DNA of 64,000 nt from a gamma proteobacterium symbiont of Taylorina sp. (lineage in GTDB: Bacteria; Pseudomonadota; Gammaproteobacteria; GRL18), in the NCBI GenBank assembly GCA_025655455.1, contig JAHXIV010000050.1:174338-238337 (forward strand), read 5' to 3'. The notes under the pieces are model-generated. The model was not told the DNA's origin. It ran no database searches and worked only from the letters and a program-made list of their open reading frames with translations. The translations under genes and the position numbers were made by a program. Numbering within the stretch: the stretch's first letter is position 1; each line of letters opens with the position of its first letter. Of this stretch, positions 1 to 6,831 are shown in pieces.

Positions 1-533
1 CAAAAGAAATCCTAAATGATGAATTACAATTTAATATCAGCGAGAAAAGCTATAACTGGCTTGGTGATGGAGTTTATTTTTGGGAAAATAATTATGAACG
101 TGCCTGTCAGTATGCAGAAGAAGATAGTAAACGCCAAGAATCAGAAATAAAAACCCCTTTTGTATTGGGTGCTGTTATTGATCTCAGTAATTGCCTTGAT
201 ATGTTAGATCAAAAATATATAGACTTTGTAAAAGAAACTTATGATGATTTATATTCTTTTTTTAAATCTAAAGAACTTGATTTGCCTAGTAATACAGGAT
301 TTGGCGAAAAGGATTTTGATTTTAGAAAGCGTGAATTAGATTGTATGGTAATTCGTGCTGCACACACACTGGCAAGTAATAATAATGACACTTTTGATAC
401 TGTGCGGGCTGTGTTCCCAGAAGGAAATTGTTTATATCCAGACTCAGGGTTTAGAGAAAAGAATCATATTCAAATAGCAGTAAAAAACCCAAACTGCATA
501 AAAGGGATATTTCTACCAAGAGAGAAAATTTAA
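1..533 (+). CDS. Partial hypothetical protein, possibly ADP-ribosyltransferase-like fold
   Basis: The reading frame is open from the left edge (codons in phase with position 3) to a TAA at 531-533, so the N-terminus lies outside the window. The visible part contains NWLGDGVYFWENN followed by a run ending IKTPFVLGAVIDL and, near the end, GFREKNHIQIAV. I recognise this pattern from a widespread uncharacterised family in phages and islands. The glycine/tyrosine-rich segment recalls PARP/ADP-ribosyltransferase folds, but that is inference and no catalytic triad can be confirmed. It sits left of the prophage repressor, so it may be a moron (accessory) gene or a gene in the integrase-proximal arm. 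Confidence 0.7.
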   Translation, partial: KEILNDELQFNISEKSYNWLGDGVYFWENNYERACQYAEEDSKRQESEIKTPFVLGAVIDLSNCLDMLDQKYIDFVKETYDDLYSFFKSKELDLPSNTGFGEKDFDFRKRELDCMVIRAAHTLASNNNDTFDTVRAVFPEGNCLYPDSGFREKNHIQIAVKNPNCIKGIFLPREKI

Positions 534-856
534 TCCCCCATAACCATCATTAAGAAAATACAAGGCCTTTTTCTTAATTTCAATAAACTCCCGATACTCT
601 AAAACTTTCTTGTCTTCAATATTTCTATGATGCGTGTCTGTAGGAAAAGTCTTCTTTTGTTAGACTGATCACAGAAAATACCTGTATCACCTACCTATAA
701 TCCTATTGAGGTTGTGCTATATCACTCGTGTAATTTTTATTACAACAAAATCAGCAAATTCTTACATGATTTTCAGAAAATTCTTACATCAGAAAATATA
801 ATATCTGCCGTATAAATCATTAACGTTTAATAACATAATAATAGAAGGGGTTTGTA
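534..856. promoter_or_regulatory. Non-coding region with palindrome and paired repeats
   Basis: No convincing gene is seen. A perfect palindrome with arms GTAAT/ATTAC lies at 730-743. The 12-mer AAATTCTTACAT occurs at 756-767 and again at 778-789, spaced 22 bp (about two helical turns), as expected for a regulator binding site. The promoter of the small gene starting at 857 presumably lies here, and the repeats may be its operator. Confidence 0.4.
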
Positions 857-1039
857 ATGGGGGAAGTTGTAAAGTTTCCAGTAAGGATGCGAGATAAAGT
901 ATCCAGACCTGATGAGTTGTTAATTAGATTTGCTGAAGCTGACGCGATAAATGATAATCATGAACAGATTGAGGTTCTGACAGAATTAAGAACAGCTATT
1001 TTGAATTATGTTTATCTTGAACTCTATCGGAAATATTAG
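857..1039 (+). CDS. Small hypothetical phage protein (60 aa)
   Basis: ATG is preceded by AGAAGGGG at a normal ribosome-binding distance. The product is 60 residues, mostly helical and acidic in the middle (RFAEADAINDNHEQIEVLTEL). It has no domain that I recognise. Its 3' end overlaps the 3' end of the convergent repressor gene by 44 bp, which is plausible for compact phage DNA. It could be an early or lysogenic accessory gene. Confidence 0.5.
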   Translation: MGEVVKFPVRMRDKVSRPDELLIRFAEADAINDNHEQIEVLTELRTAILNYVYLELYRKY

Positions 1040-1508
1040 TAATATTTTTAACTGTTTTATTTTTTGATGTGGAATTAATGATTTTTATCAAGCCAATGGT
1101 AAATTCTTTATTCTCTGGCCTTGAGGTAAATTCAAGAATATGTTCCTGGTCTGGTGTAATTTCAAAACTATCTACAATATCACCACCACCAGATGCTATT
1201 TCAGTTGGAACTTTAACTGTGCCAGCACCACTAATCATTGAAGGTTGTGATGAGATGTTTGCATTTCCATGCACAACCGTTCTGTCCATCAGCTCATCCA
1301 TTGATAAATCGAGACAATCAGCTAAAGCAACTACTTGGATAATACTTGCGTTTCTTCGACCCCTAAAATAATGTCCCACTGAGCTATCAGATGCCACATT
1401 AAAAACTTCAACAAGATCCTTTTGCTTAAGACCTACCTTGCGCATTCTTTTTTTTGCAATTGGTGCCCATACTGGCGGTGTGTATTTTTGTTCAATTTCT
1501 CTATTCAT
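996..1508 (-). CDS. Phage repressor, XRE/CI-like helix-turn-helix protein
   Basis: This is the probable prophage repressor, 170 aa from the chosen ATG at 1508 (MNREIEQKY). An upstream in-frame ATG at 1544 would add 12 unlikely residues. The N-terminal half is a Cro/C1-type helix-turn-helix with GLKQKDLVEVFNV as the first helices and SVGHYFRGRRN as the recognition turn. The C-terminal half is short and lacks a recognisable S24 self-cleaving peptidase domain, so induction by RecA-type autocleavage is doubtful. It is divergent from the Cro-like gene at 1604 with a shared operator between them, the classic lambdoid immunity layout. Confidence 0.85.
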   Translation of the reverse strand: MNREIEQKYTPPVWAPIAKKRMRKVGLKQKDLVEVFNVASDSSVGHYFRGRRNASIIQVVALADCLDLSMDELMDRTVVHGNANISSQPSMISGAGTVKVPTEIASGGGDIVDSFEITPDQEHILEFTSRPENKEFTIGLIKIINSTSKNKTVKNITNISDRVQDKHNSK

Positions 1509-1520
1509 AATTAAATCATA

Positions 1521-1593
1521 CAATATGTACAGTTTATAAATCATAGCAATATGTACATTTATTTATTGACAATTGTGTACATAACGTACACAA
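1521..1593. promoter_or_regulatory. Repressor/Cro operator region and early promoter
   Basis: A near-perfect dyad TTGTGTAC-(5 nt)-GTACACAA lies at 1573-1593. CAATATGTACA is repeated at 1521-1531 and 1547-1557, both carrying the same TGTAC core. A TTGACA -35 hexamer at 1566-1571 abuts the dyad, which fills the spacer toward the rightward gene at 1604. Binding there would block the early promoter. This is the expected O_R-like switch between the divergent regulators. Confidence 0.7.
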
Positions 1594-1603
1594 TAAAATC
1601 ACT

Positions 1604-1825
1604 ATGAAAAATAATATACGCATTTTTAGAAAAAAAATTAAAATTCCAAGTCGGATTTTGGGTGATTTCATTGGTACTTCCCCAGAAGCAGTCCTGCATT
1701 ATGAAAATGGAAGGCGAAATCCTGACTTGAAAACGTGTAGAAAAATAGTTAGCTTTTTTCAATCTCATGGGTGTGGTGATGCAACTCTGGAGTCTGTTTT
1801 TCCACCTACCCAACAATCTGCATAA
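1604..1825 (+). CDS. Cro-like helix-turn-helix regulator
   Basis: The product is 73 aa, the normal size for Cro proteins. The segment IPSRILGDFIGTSPEAVLHYENGRRNP is a helix-turn-helix of the XRE/YdaS type, and the rest is a short C-terminal helix. It is the first gene right of the divergent operator, and its -35/-10 region overlaps the dyad at 1573-1593. Its role is inferred to be shut-off of the repressor promoter during lytic growth. Confidence 0.8.
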   Translation: MKNNIRIFRKKIKIPSRILGDFIGTSPEAVLHYENGRRNPDLKTCRKIVSFFQSHGCGDATLESVFPPTQQSA

Positions 1826-1839
1826 GGGATGTTTAAATT

Positions 1840-1943
1840 CCATGGCAAACAGAATAACAACACGAACAATTTAAGGGAAACGAAATTACAGGACATCCAT
1901 AAATCCCATGGCAAACAGAATAACAACCCGAACAATTTAAGGG
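1840..1943. repeat. Pair of 38-bp direct repeats
   Basis: Positions 1840-1877 and 1906-1943 are the same 38-mer with one mismatch. It begins CCATGGCAAACAGAATAACA and ends AACAATTTAAGGG. The centre-to-centre distance is 66 bp. They lie between cro and the next early gene, where lambdoid phages place nut sites or secondary operators. No boxA/boxB hairpin was recognised in them. Confidence 0.8.
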
Positions 1944-1944
1944 T

Positions 1945-1969
1945 ATAAGCAAAAAGGCGTAAAAGTGAG
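1945..1969 (+). repeat. 25-bp leader repeat, copy 1 (second copy 2610-2634)
   Basis: A 25-mer beginning ATAAGCAAAAAGGCGTAAAA and ending in GTGAG occurs here and identically at 2610-2634. In both places it includes the GTG start codon of a gene for a related basic protein (starts at 1965 and 2630). The AAAGG stretch is the likely Shine-Dalgarno. This marks a duplicated leader and gene start. Confidence 0.8.
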
Positions 1970-2480
1970 TAAAAAAAATGTAAAAAAAATGGGATCTCAC
2001 ACAAAAAAGAGGAGAAGACATTTGTCAACTATTGAAGAAAGTCGCTTAAATATGATGAAAGCAGAGAAAAAGCTTCTTAAACATAAAATCAAACAGCTCA
2101 AAGGTGTTTGCTTTGAGGGCTGCGAGCTAATGGATATCCCCAAGGGTTTTATACAAGCAACAACCAGACAATGCTCAAGAAGTGTTAACCATCTATGGAG
2201 ACTTGGGTTTGATTTAGAGTCTGGTGAAGTTGTCCGTCTGGCAATAGATGATGATAGTGCTTTTTGGTTAAGAGACTGCTTGAACGAATTTATCGAGCTA
2301 AGAAAACTGGTTCCCAATCAGAGAAATCATCCGGAATTGCCAGTTCTTCTGGATCGAAACCCTCCGAAGGCCACGAACAATGACCACCCACCAGATCGTC
2401 TAATGCAGCATGAAAACTTGAATAAGGATCCAGATATTCGTCCTCAAAATAAAGGCGAACACCATTCTGGTATTGAATAA
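1965..2480 (+). CDS. Hypothetical early phage protein, basic coiled N-terminus
   Basis: It starts at GTG within the 25-bp leader repeat. The first ~50 residues are strongly basic and helical (HLSTIEESRLNMMKAEKKLL) and resemble the start of the protein at 2630. A middle part with ESGEVVRLAIDDDSAFWLRD looks like a folded domain of unknown function. The last ~55 residues overlap, on the other strand, the 3' part of a gene ending at 2290 and look low in complexity. The original stop may have been near 2310, with later run-on. The function is unknown. Confidence 0.6.
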   Translation: MSKKNVKKMGSHTKKRRRHLSTIEESRLNMMKAEKKLLKHKIKQLKGVCFEGCELMDIPKGFIQATTRQCSRSVNHLWRLGFDLESGEVVRLAIDDDSAFWLRDCLNEFIELRKLVPNQRNHPELPVLLDRNPPKATNNDHPPDRLMQHENLNKDPDIRPQNKGEHHSGIE

Positions 2481-2535
2481 TCCGGAATATACCTTTTGAT
2501 GATTGATATTGATAACCGACTTTGGTTCGAGACAT
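2290..2535 (-). CDS. Small conserved phage hypothetical protein
   Basis: The product is 81 aa from an ATG preceded by AAGGAG on the minus strand. Its features are YFEDEYLDPYSSFHAALDDLVGG and a C-terminal IPDDFSDWEPV. This pattern of a short modulator-like protein with a Gly-Gly-His and Trp-Pro-Ser stretch is familiar from other prophages, although I know no function. It overlaps the 3' end of the plus-strand gene at 1965 by about 190 bp, tail to tail. Its good ribosome site and coherent composition make it the likelier functional frame in the overlap. Confidence 0.55.
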   Translation of the reverse strand: MSRTKVGYQYQSSKGIFRIIQYQNGVRLYFEDEYLDPYSSFHAALDDLVGGHCSWPSEGFDPEELAIPDDFSDWEPVFLAR

Positions 2536-2629
2536 AAAGGAAACTCCTTGTTGTTTTGTGATTGGGGAATTTCAGTATATCACAGGGGTTTTCAATCTAA
2601 TTTAAGACCATAAGCAAAAAGGCGTAAAA

Positions 2630-2824
2630 GTGAGCAAGAAAATAAAAAATTGGCGGAGACATCTGATTTCTGTTGAAGAAAACAAATTAAATCTTTTGGA
2701 AGCAAAAATAGAACTTCTTAAAATGCAATTCAAATGTCTCAAAGAAGATTATAAATTGCGCGCTTCTTCTGGCAAAGTCCATCCTGACATGGTTTCAGAT
2801 AAAACAAAACCAAGATCATCATGA
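2630..2824 (+). CDS. Small basic hypothetical protein, paralogue of the 1965 gene
   Basis: The product is 64 aa starting at the GTG inside the second copy of the 25-bp leader repeat. The N-terminus (WRRHLISVEENKLNLLEAKI) matches the corresponding segment of the protein at 1965 in spacing of RRHL, EE and LN residues, so the two arose by duplication. It is a helical, Lys-rich protein with no known domain. DNA binding is possible but unproven. Confidence 0.5.
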   Translation: MSKKIKNWRRHLISVEENKLNLLEAKIELLKMQFKCLKEDYKLRASSGKVHPDMVSDKTKPRSS

Positions 2825-3009
2825 GTCATGGATTTAACGACAGAGGGCAACCATTTAAATTTGTGGACAATATAAAAATGAATAGCGTCAATTCCTTTGT
2901 TTTTCATATTTGAAAACTCCTATTTTTGTTTGTTATTTTGAGGTTGAGGAATTGAATTATAGCACAATGGATTTTCAATCTTATTACTGCAGGTCAGAGA
3001 GGTAAAGCC

Positions 3010-3489
3010 ATGAATACAGGCATCAAAGCGACTTTTACCGGCAATGAAAAAGACTGGGGACTGTACTCACCAGCAGAATGGAATGTTTTTTTAAAGCGTT
3101 GTGAAGGTTACCCCAAAAAAGCAATTGCGGATTATGTGTGCCGATCACCTGATACGGTTCGTACTCAAGAGCAAAGTATCCGAAAAAAGTCCGGTACTCA
3201 CTCAATGACTCAGGCAGTGTTAAAAGCGGTTGCCAAGGGCATAGTAACACTATCCACTCTTTGCATAGTGATGATGAATGTCATTGTTGGTTTTTATGAA
3301 TCTCAGGCAGTGCTGAAAGTGATAACAAAAGGGATAGTGTCACTATCTACGCTATGTATAGTAATGATTAGCATTACTGCTGGTTTTGAAACAAACAATG
3401 AAGAACGAGATCAGCGAGATCTTAGACGCTTTCCGAGGACTGTAAGAGTGAGCCGTGCCAATCGTTCCTATAGAGATTATATCGTTTGA
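3010..3489 (+). CDS. LuxR-type HTH fused to two duplicated membrane segments
   Basis: The first ~62 residues contain a LuxR/GerE-like helix-turn-helix (YSPAEWNVFLKRCEGYPKK, then ADYVCRSPDTVRTQ). These are followed by two tandem copies of a ~32-residue unit (QAVLKAVAKGIVTLSTLCIV and QAVLKVITKGIVSLSTLCIV), each with one hydrophobic stretch long enough to cross the membrane. The C-terminal tail is basic. RBS AGAGGTAAAGCC precedes the ATG. A membrane-tethered DNA-binding protein is the literal reading. The duplicated unit could also be the result of a recent DNA duplication. Confidence 0.6.
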   Translation: MNTGIKATFTGNEKDWGLYSPAEWNVFLKRCEGYPKKAIADYVCRSPDTVRTQEQSIRKKSGTHSMTQAVLKAVAKGIVTLSTLCIVMMNVIVGFYESQAVLKVITKGIVSLSTLCIVMISITAGFETNNEERDQRDLRRFPRTVRVSRANRSYRDYIV

Positions 3490-3603
3490 GTGTTGAAAAA
3501 TATGCGAGTTTACCAACCAAAAAATTACTCAAGGCGTTGGCGATGCGGATTGTTCTGGATATTGTTTCTGCGATTAAATGGTTATTTAAGAGGTCAAAAT
3601 AAT

Positions 3604-4746
3604 ATGGTTATCAATCAACACAAAGTGGATGAAATTAATGTTCGCAAGGCAGAACGTCTAATTGAATGTGAATGCATTATTTTAACAGGTTTAGGACAAT
3701 TGGCATTGGTTGCTGACGCACTGATTGAAATACGTGAAACAAGGCTGTACATAGAAAATTATGATAATTTTGAAGACTATTGTAAAGACAAATGGAGTTT
3801 TTCTGGTCGTCATGCTCGAAATTTAATGGCTGCATCAAAAGTATTAAATAATATGACCGGAACCGTGGTTCCGCTCCATGAAAGACAAACCAGAGAACTG
3901 TCAAAACTACCGCCAGAAGAACAGGAATCAATCTGGAAAGAAACTCAGGAATCAACGAGCAAAGAGCAACCGACTGCGAAAGAAATCAAGACAATCATTG
4001 ACAGTAAAAAAATACCAGAATCAGAAAGCTGTATGAAACTGGTGGTTGATAATGATAATACTGACGAGTCAGAAACTGACACATATCAGTATGATCAAGT
4101 GTTATATGACAAGGCTGAGCGTTATGTAATTGATAAGCAGGATGCATCTATATCACGATTATCAAGATTTTTAGATATTGCTGATAACAGAGTTGTGATG
4201 CTGTTGGAGGACATGGAAACAAATGGTGTTGTGAGTGAACCTCAATCCCCCGGGGGAACAAGGATTATTTTGCATTTGAATTCACTTCCAAAGATATCTA
4301 AACCAGAATCTCATAAAGATTTGTCAGCAGAAGCCTCCAAAAAACTTGAAAAAAACATAGAGAATTATTGTCTGCAGAGAAAAAAAACTGCCGAAAAGTC
4401 AAATCCAGAACCAGAGCAAGAATCAGAAGAAGATCTTTATTACAAAATAACTGAATTTCCTTTTTCTTATCCTGATTTTCAACCCGCTGAATTGGCAGGT
4501 TATTATAAGATTTCAATTGAAAAAACTTTGTCTTTTATCAAAAAAATGGAAGCTGAAGGTGTTATCTCAATAGCAAACGAAGAGGGTTATAGAACCCTGG
4601 GTGCCAGACCTGCACACCCTAAAATTAAGCGTCTTAATCTTGATTTTAACGGAGATATTGATTTTTCCACCAAAATGGATAAAGGAACTTTTTACGGTGA
4701 CTTTAGCAAGTCAGATTTATTGAAAATTATAGAGATAATGGATTAA
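3604..4746 (+). CDS. DNA-binding phage protein with two FtsK-gamma-like winged helices
   Basis: The start was taken at ATG 3604, after AGAGG, giving 380 aa. The frame is open back to 3490, but the extra 38 residues look non-coding. Residues 1-80 resemble plasmid/phage Kfr- or ParB-associated N-termini (GRHARNLMAASKV). Residues ~164-222 (YDKAERYVIDKQDASISRLS, then LLEDMETNGVV) match the winged-helix gamma domain of FtsK, which reads KOPS motifs in chromosome segregation. A second, weaker copy spans ~278-332. A charged linker separates them. There is no ATPase motor, so a role in DNA partition, dimer resolution or replication control is inferred. Confidence 0.65.
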   Translation: MVINQHKVDEINVRKAERLIECECIILTGLGQLALVADALIEIRETRLYIENYDNFEDYCKDKWSFSGRHARNLMAASKVLNNMTGTVVPLHERQTRELSKLPPEEQESIWKETQESTSKEQPTAKEIKTIIDSKKIPESESCMKLVVDNDNTDESETDTYQYDQVLYDKAERYVIDKQDASISRLSRFLDIADNRVVMLLEDMETNGVVSEPQSPGGTRIILHLNSLPKISKPESHKDLSAEASKKLEKNIENYCLQRKKTAEKSNPEPEQESEEDLYYKITEFPFSYPDFQPAELAGYYKISIEKTLSFIKKMEAEGVISIANEEGYRTLGARPAHPKIKRLNLDFNGDIDFSTKMDKGTFYGDFSKSDLLKIIEIMD

Positions 4747-4753
4747 CGCCAAT

Positions 4754-4993
4754 ATGAGAATTTGTAATGAATGTGACTGGACAGGCAATAATGCTGAATG
4801 CGTAAAGTTGGGGCAGATTGAGTTTTTATGTCCTGAATGCAATGAAACCACACACAAGCCAAATCCTCATGATTATGACGATGAAGCTATTTGTAATAAA
4901 TGTGGGTTAGATGGTGGAGAAGCTGATTATTACAGTAAACGTGGGTATGCACATGAGTACCCAACATTGCACGATTGCCCAGGACGTAGATAA
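4754..4993 (+). CDS. Small zinc-ribbon protein
   Basis: The product is 79 aa with a CxxC...CxxC arrangement (CNECDW, then CPECNE) and a third pair CNKCG plus a late His-Asp-Cys. This fits one or two zinc-binding knuckles. It starts 7 bp after the stop of the preceding gene and so is probably co-transcribed. Such phage zinc-ribbon proteins often touch nucleic acid or RNA polymerase, but nothing here shows which. Confidence 0.6.
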   Translation: MRICNECDWTGNNAECVKLGQIEFLCPECNETTHKPNPHDYDDEAICNKCGLDGGEADYYSKRGYAHEYPTLHDCPGRR

Positions 4994-5288
4994 TGTTTTT
5001 GTTTTTCCTTCAATTATTAATCAACATAAGGACTGATACTGTCACGAAGTTTAGTAGTTCTTTAGCTGCTGAACCTCGCATAGTTGTCATGGTAAGTAAT
5101 CATGCCATTCCAGCCCCTGATACTTAGCTTTTCTCCGGCATGTTAGAACCTCCTTATTGTTAGGATGCAGTGTCCTCTCCAGCCCTGCATCTTAGCTTTT
5201 TGCGAGCTGTAATTCCAATTCGATAGTAAAAAATTTAGCCAGGAATGGTTAAGGAATTCCCTTTGTCTGTAGAAAATAAAAAATAAAA
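4994..5288. other. Non-coding stretch with two tandem hairpins
   Basis: No gene is seen. Hairpin 1 pairs CATGCC (5101-5106) with GGCATG (5137-5142). Hairpin 2 pairs GATGCAG (5164-5170) with CTGCATC (5185-5191). Both carry the same internal motif (CCAGCCCCTG or CCAGCCCTG), and TTAGCTTTT follows in each unit. The stretch precedes the replication initiator and could be a leader RNA, an attenuator or part of the origin. Confidence 0.45.
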
Positions 5289-6110
5289 ATGAAATATACA
5301 ATCTTGATTAATCAGCAAGCTGTAGTTAATGCTGGTCTGCACAACGAAACGGACTTAAATGACTGGGCGATTCTCGAATATATCCATGGTTGGTTGTGTC
5401 ATCCAAAGGCCACAATCAATGATGGTTATGTCTGGATAAACTATGCTTTTCTGCTTAAAGAGATGCCATTACTGATTGTTAAAAGCAAATCTTCATTGGC
5501 CGGACGAATTAAAAAACTGACTAAGCTAAATTTGATTGACACATGGCAGGATGAAGATGGCAGAATTTTTATAAAAACACTGGATTTATATTACCAATCT
5601 GTTCAGTTTTCAGATGATAACACCCCGTTCGCCCAGACGAACACCCCGTTCGCCCAGACGAACACCCCCGTTCGCCTAGACGAACATACAATAAACTATA
5701 AAGGATCAAACTATAAGAATAAAAGATCCTTGTCGAAGAAAATAAATTTCTCCGACGATGATATGAAATTATCAAAATTTATCTATAAAAAATTATTAGA
5801 ACTCAATCCAAACAAACCAGTACCAAATTTTGAAAAATGGGCAGATACAATCAGGCTGATGAGAGACCGGGATAAGCTCACCCATAAAAAAATACAGAAT
5901 GTGTTTTTGTTTGCAAACAATGATGAATTATGGCGAGTGAATATTTTATCACCCAGCAAGCTTAGGGATAAATTCGATGCACTGGAAACCAAAATGAGAA
6001 ATCCACCCAGGCAGAGAATCATGGTTTCTGAAGCTGATATTAAAAAATATGCTAAACCCGGTGATAGTCGTGATAAGGCAATATCAAGAGCACAGGAGGC
6101 AATGCCATGA
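5289..6110 (+). CDS. Phage replication initiator (O-like)
   Basis: The product is 273 aa. The N-terminal ~100 residues look like a winged-helix DNA-binding domain (ILEYIHGWL ... SLAGRIKKLTKLNLI), as in phage O and plasmid Rep proteins. The centre is a linker encoded by tandem DNA repeats (NTPFAQTNTPFAQTNTPVRL). The C-terminal ~130 residues resemble the helicase-loader-contacting part of replication proteins (PNFEKWADTIRLM...NVFLFANNDELW). The position after early regulators and before the antiterminator matches gene O in lambdoid phages. It is inferred to bind the iterons inside its own gene and recruit host helicase. Confidence 0.7.
   Translation: MKYTILINQQAVVNAGLHNETDLNDWAILEYIHGWLCHPKATINDGYVWINYAFLLKEMPLLIVKSKSSLAGRIKKLTKLNLIDTWQDEDGRIFIKTLDLYYQSVQFSDDNTPFAQTNTPFAQTNTPVRLDEHTINYKGSNYKNKRSLSKKINFSDDDMKLSKFIYKKLLELNPNKPVPNFEKWADTIRLMRDRDKLTHKKIQNVFLFANNDELWRVNILSPSKLRDKFDALETKMRNPPRQRIMVSEADIKKYAKPGDSRDKAISRAQEAMP
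5619..5682. repeat. Three 21-22 bp iterons, probable phage replication origin
   Basis: Copies lie at 5619-5639, 5640-5660 and 5661-5682. Each contains the dyad GTTCG-(6 nt)-CGAAC, the CGAAC arm being completed by the first bases after each unit. The third copy has an extra C and one substitution, which changes the protein frame but leaves the dyad intact. AT-rich DNA with several A-tracts follows (5683-5760). Lambda has the same design: four iterons inside gene O beside an AT-rich unwinding region. Confidence 0.75.
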
Positions 6111-6304
6111 CTGGCATGCATCGAGACCCAACATTCGATGAAGTACTCTGGCTTGAGTGTCAGGATATTAAAAATCATGATGGTTGTTCAAGCTGTGAGA
6201 ACCGGGGAGAAAATCTGGCATGGGATGAATACGATTGCAAATTAAAAAACCAAAAGAACAAATTCGGCTCATGCCGAGCTTGGCAAATCAAAGAGGATGA
6301 ATAA
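6107..6304 (+). CDS. Small Cys-rich hypothetical protein
   Basis: The product is 65 aa and overlaps the initiator stop by ATGA, which indicates translational coupling. It has five cysteines, in the order CQDIKNHDGCSSC, then DCKL, then GSC. This is a possible small zinc- or disulfide-bound fold of the NinX or protease-inhibitor size class. No function is recognised. Confidence 0.6.
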   Translation: MTGMHRDPTFDEVLWLECQDIKNHDGCSSCENRGENLAWDEYDCKLKNQKNKFGSCRAWQIKEDE

Positions 6305-6306
6305 AT

Positions 6307-6660
6307 ATGTCTGTGAAAAAAGAATTTCCAAAGGCTGATCCAAGGTTGAGGGAGTGGGTTGATTGGAACAGAAAGGGAGGTTATTCCAAAGAGTTAGAAT
6401 TACCATCACAGTCATCACATCTGAATATGTCAGGTGGTAGTTATAACCAGATATCAGGGAACGAGAGAGCAGAAGAGATGGATAAGCTGGTTTCTCGCAT
6501 CAATAAACTATGGCCAGAAACAGAACAGGTGATTGAGCTTTTTTATGTTAAGGGGTATGATTCTATTAGCGAAGCATCAGGATTAAGTGATTATTCAAGA
6601 ACAACATTTGACAGATATTTTCAACGAGCCATGGGTTGGTTTGAAGGTGTTTTAAAATAA
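6307..6660 (+). CDS. Q-like late antiterminator / RNA polymerase sigma-like regulator
   Basis: The product is 117 aa. The C-terminal half (LWPETEQVIELFYVKGYDSI followed by a Thr-Phe-Asp-Arg-Tyr helix) is a sigma-70 region 4-like helix-turn-helix, as found in phage antitermination Q proteins. The N-terminal part has the ADPRLREWVDWNRKGGY element seen in such proteins. It is the last gene before two strong tandem terminators and the late operon, exactly where Q and its target lie in lambdoid phages. Confidence 0.75.
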   Translation: MSVKKEFPKADPRLREWVDWNRKGGYSKELELPSQSSHLNMSGGSYNQISGNERAEEMDKLVSRINKLWPETEQVIELFYVKGYDSISEASGLSDYSRTTFDRYFQRAMGWFEGVLK

Positions 6661-6725
6661 ATTTTAAAAAAATGTTGACATTTTGCTTAGCAAAGATTTA
6701 AGCTAATAAGCAATTAATCATAAGA

Positions 6726-6757
6726 GCCACTTGGGAAACCCCAAGCGGCTTTTTTTG
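6726..6757 (+). terminator. Intrinsic terminator 1 after Q-like gene
   Basis: A stem GCCACTTGGG/CCCCAAGCGGC with a short loop and one mismatch is followed by seven T residues. It lies between the antiterminator gene and the terminase operon and is a likely target of antitermination (tR'-like). Confidence 0.85.
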
Positions 6758-6770
6758 TGCAAAAAATAAA

Positions 6771-6800
6771 AGCTGATCAGGAAACTGATTGGCTTTTTTT
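6771..6800 (+). terminator. Intrinsic terminator 2
   Basis: The stem AGCTGATCAG/CTGATTGGCT with a GAAA loop (two G-T pairs) is followed by a T-run. It is in tandem with the preceding terminator, so transcription of the late genes at 6832 onward probably depends on the Q-like protein. Confidence 0.8.
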
Positions 6801-6831
6801 ATGCCTGGAATAAATAGATTGGAAATAAATT

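Noticed and set aside
1069-1371. Plus-strand 100-aa frame opposite the repressor
   Set aside because: It is a shadow of the HTH repressor gene, which has a recognisable domain and a matching operator.
5569-5775. Minus-strand frame across the iterons
   Set aside because: It is produced by the repeats themselves and has no ribosome site.
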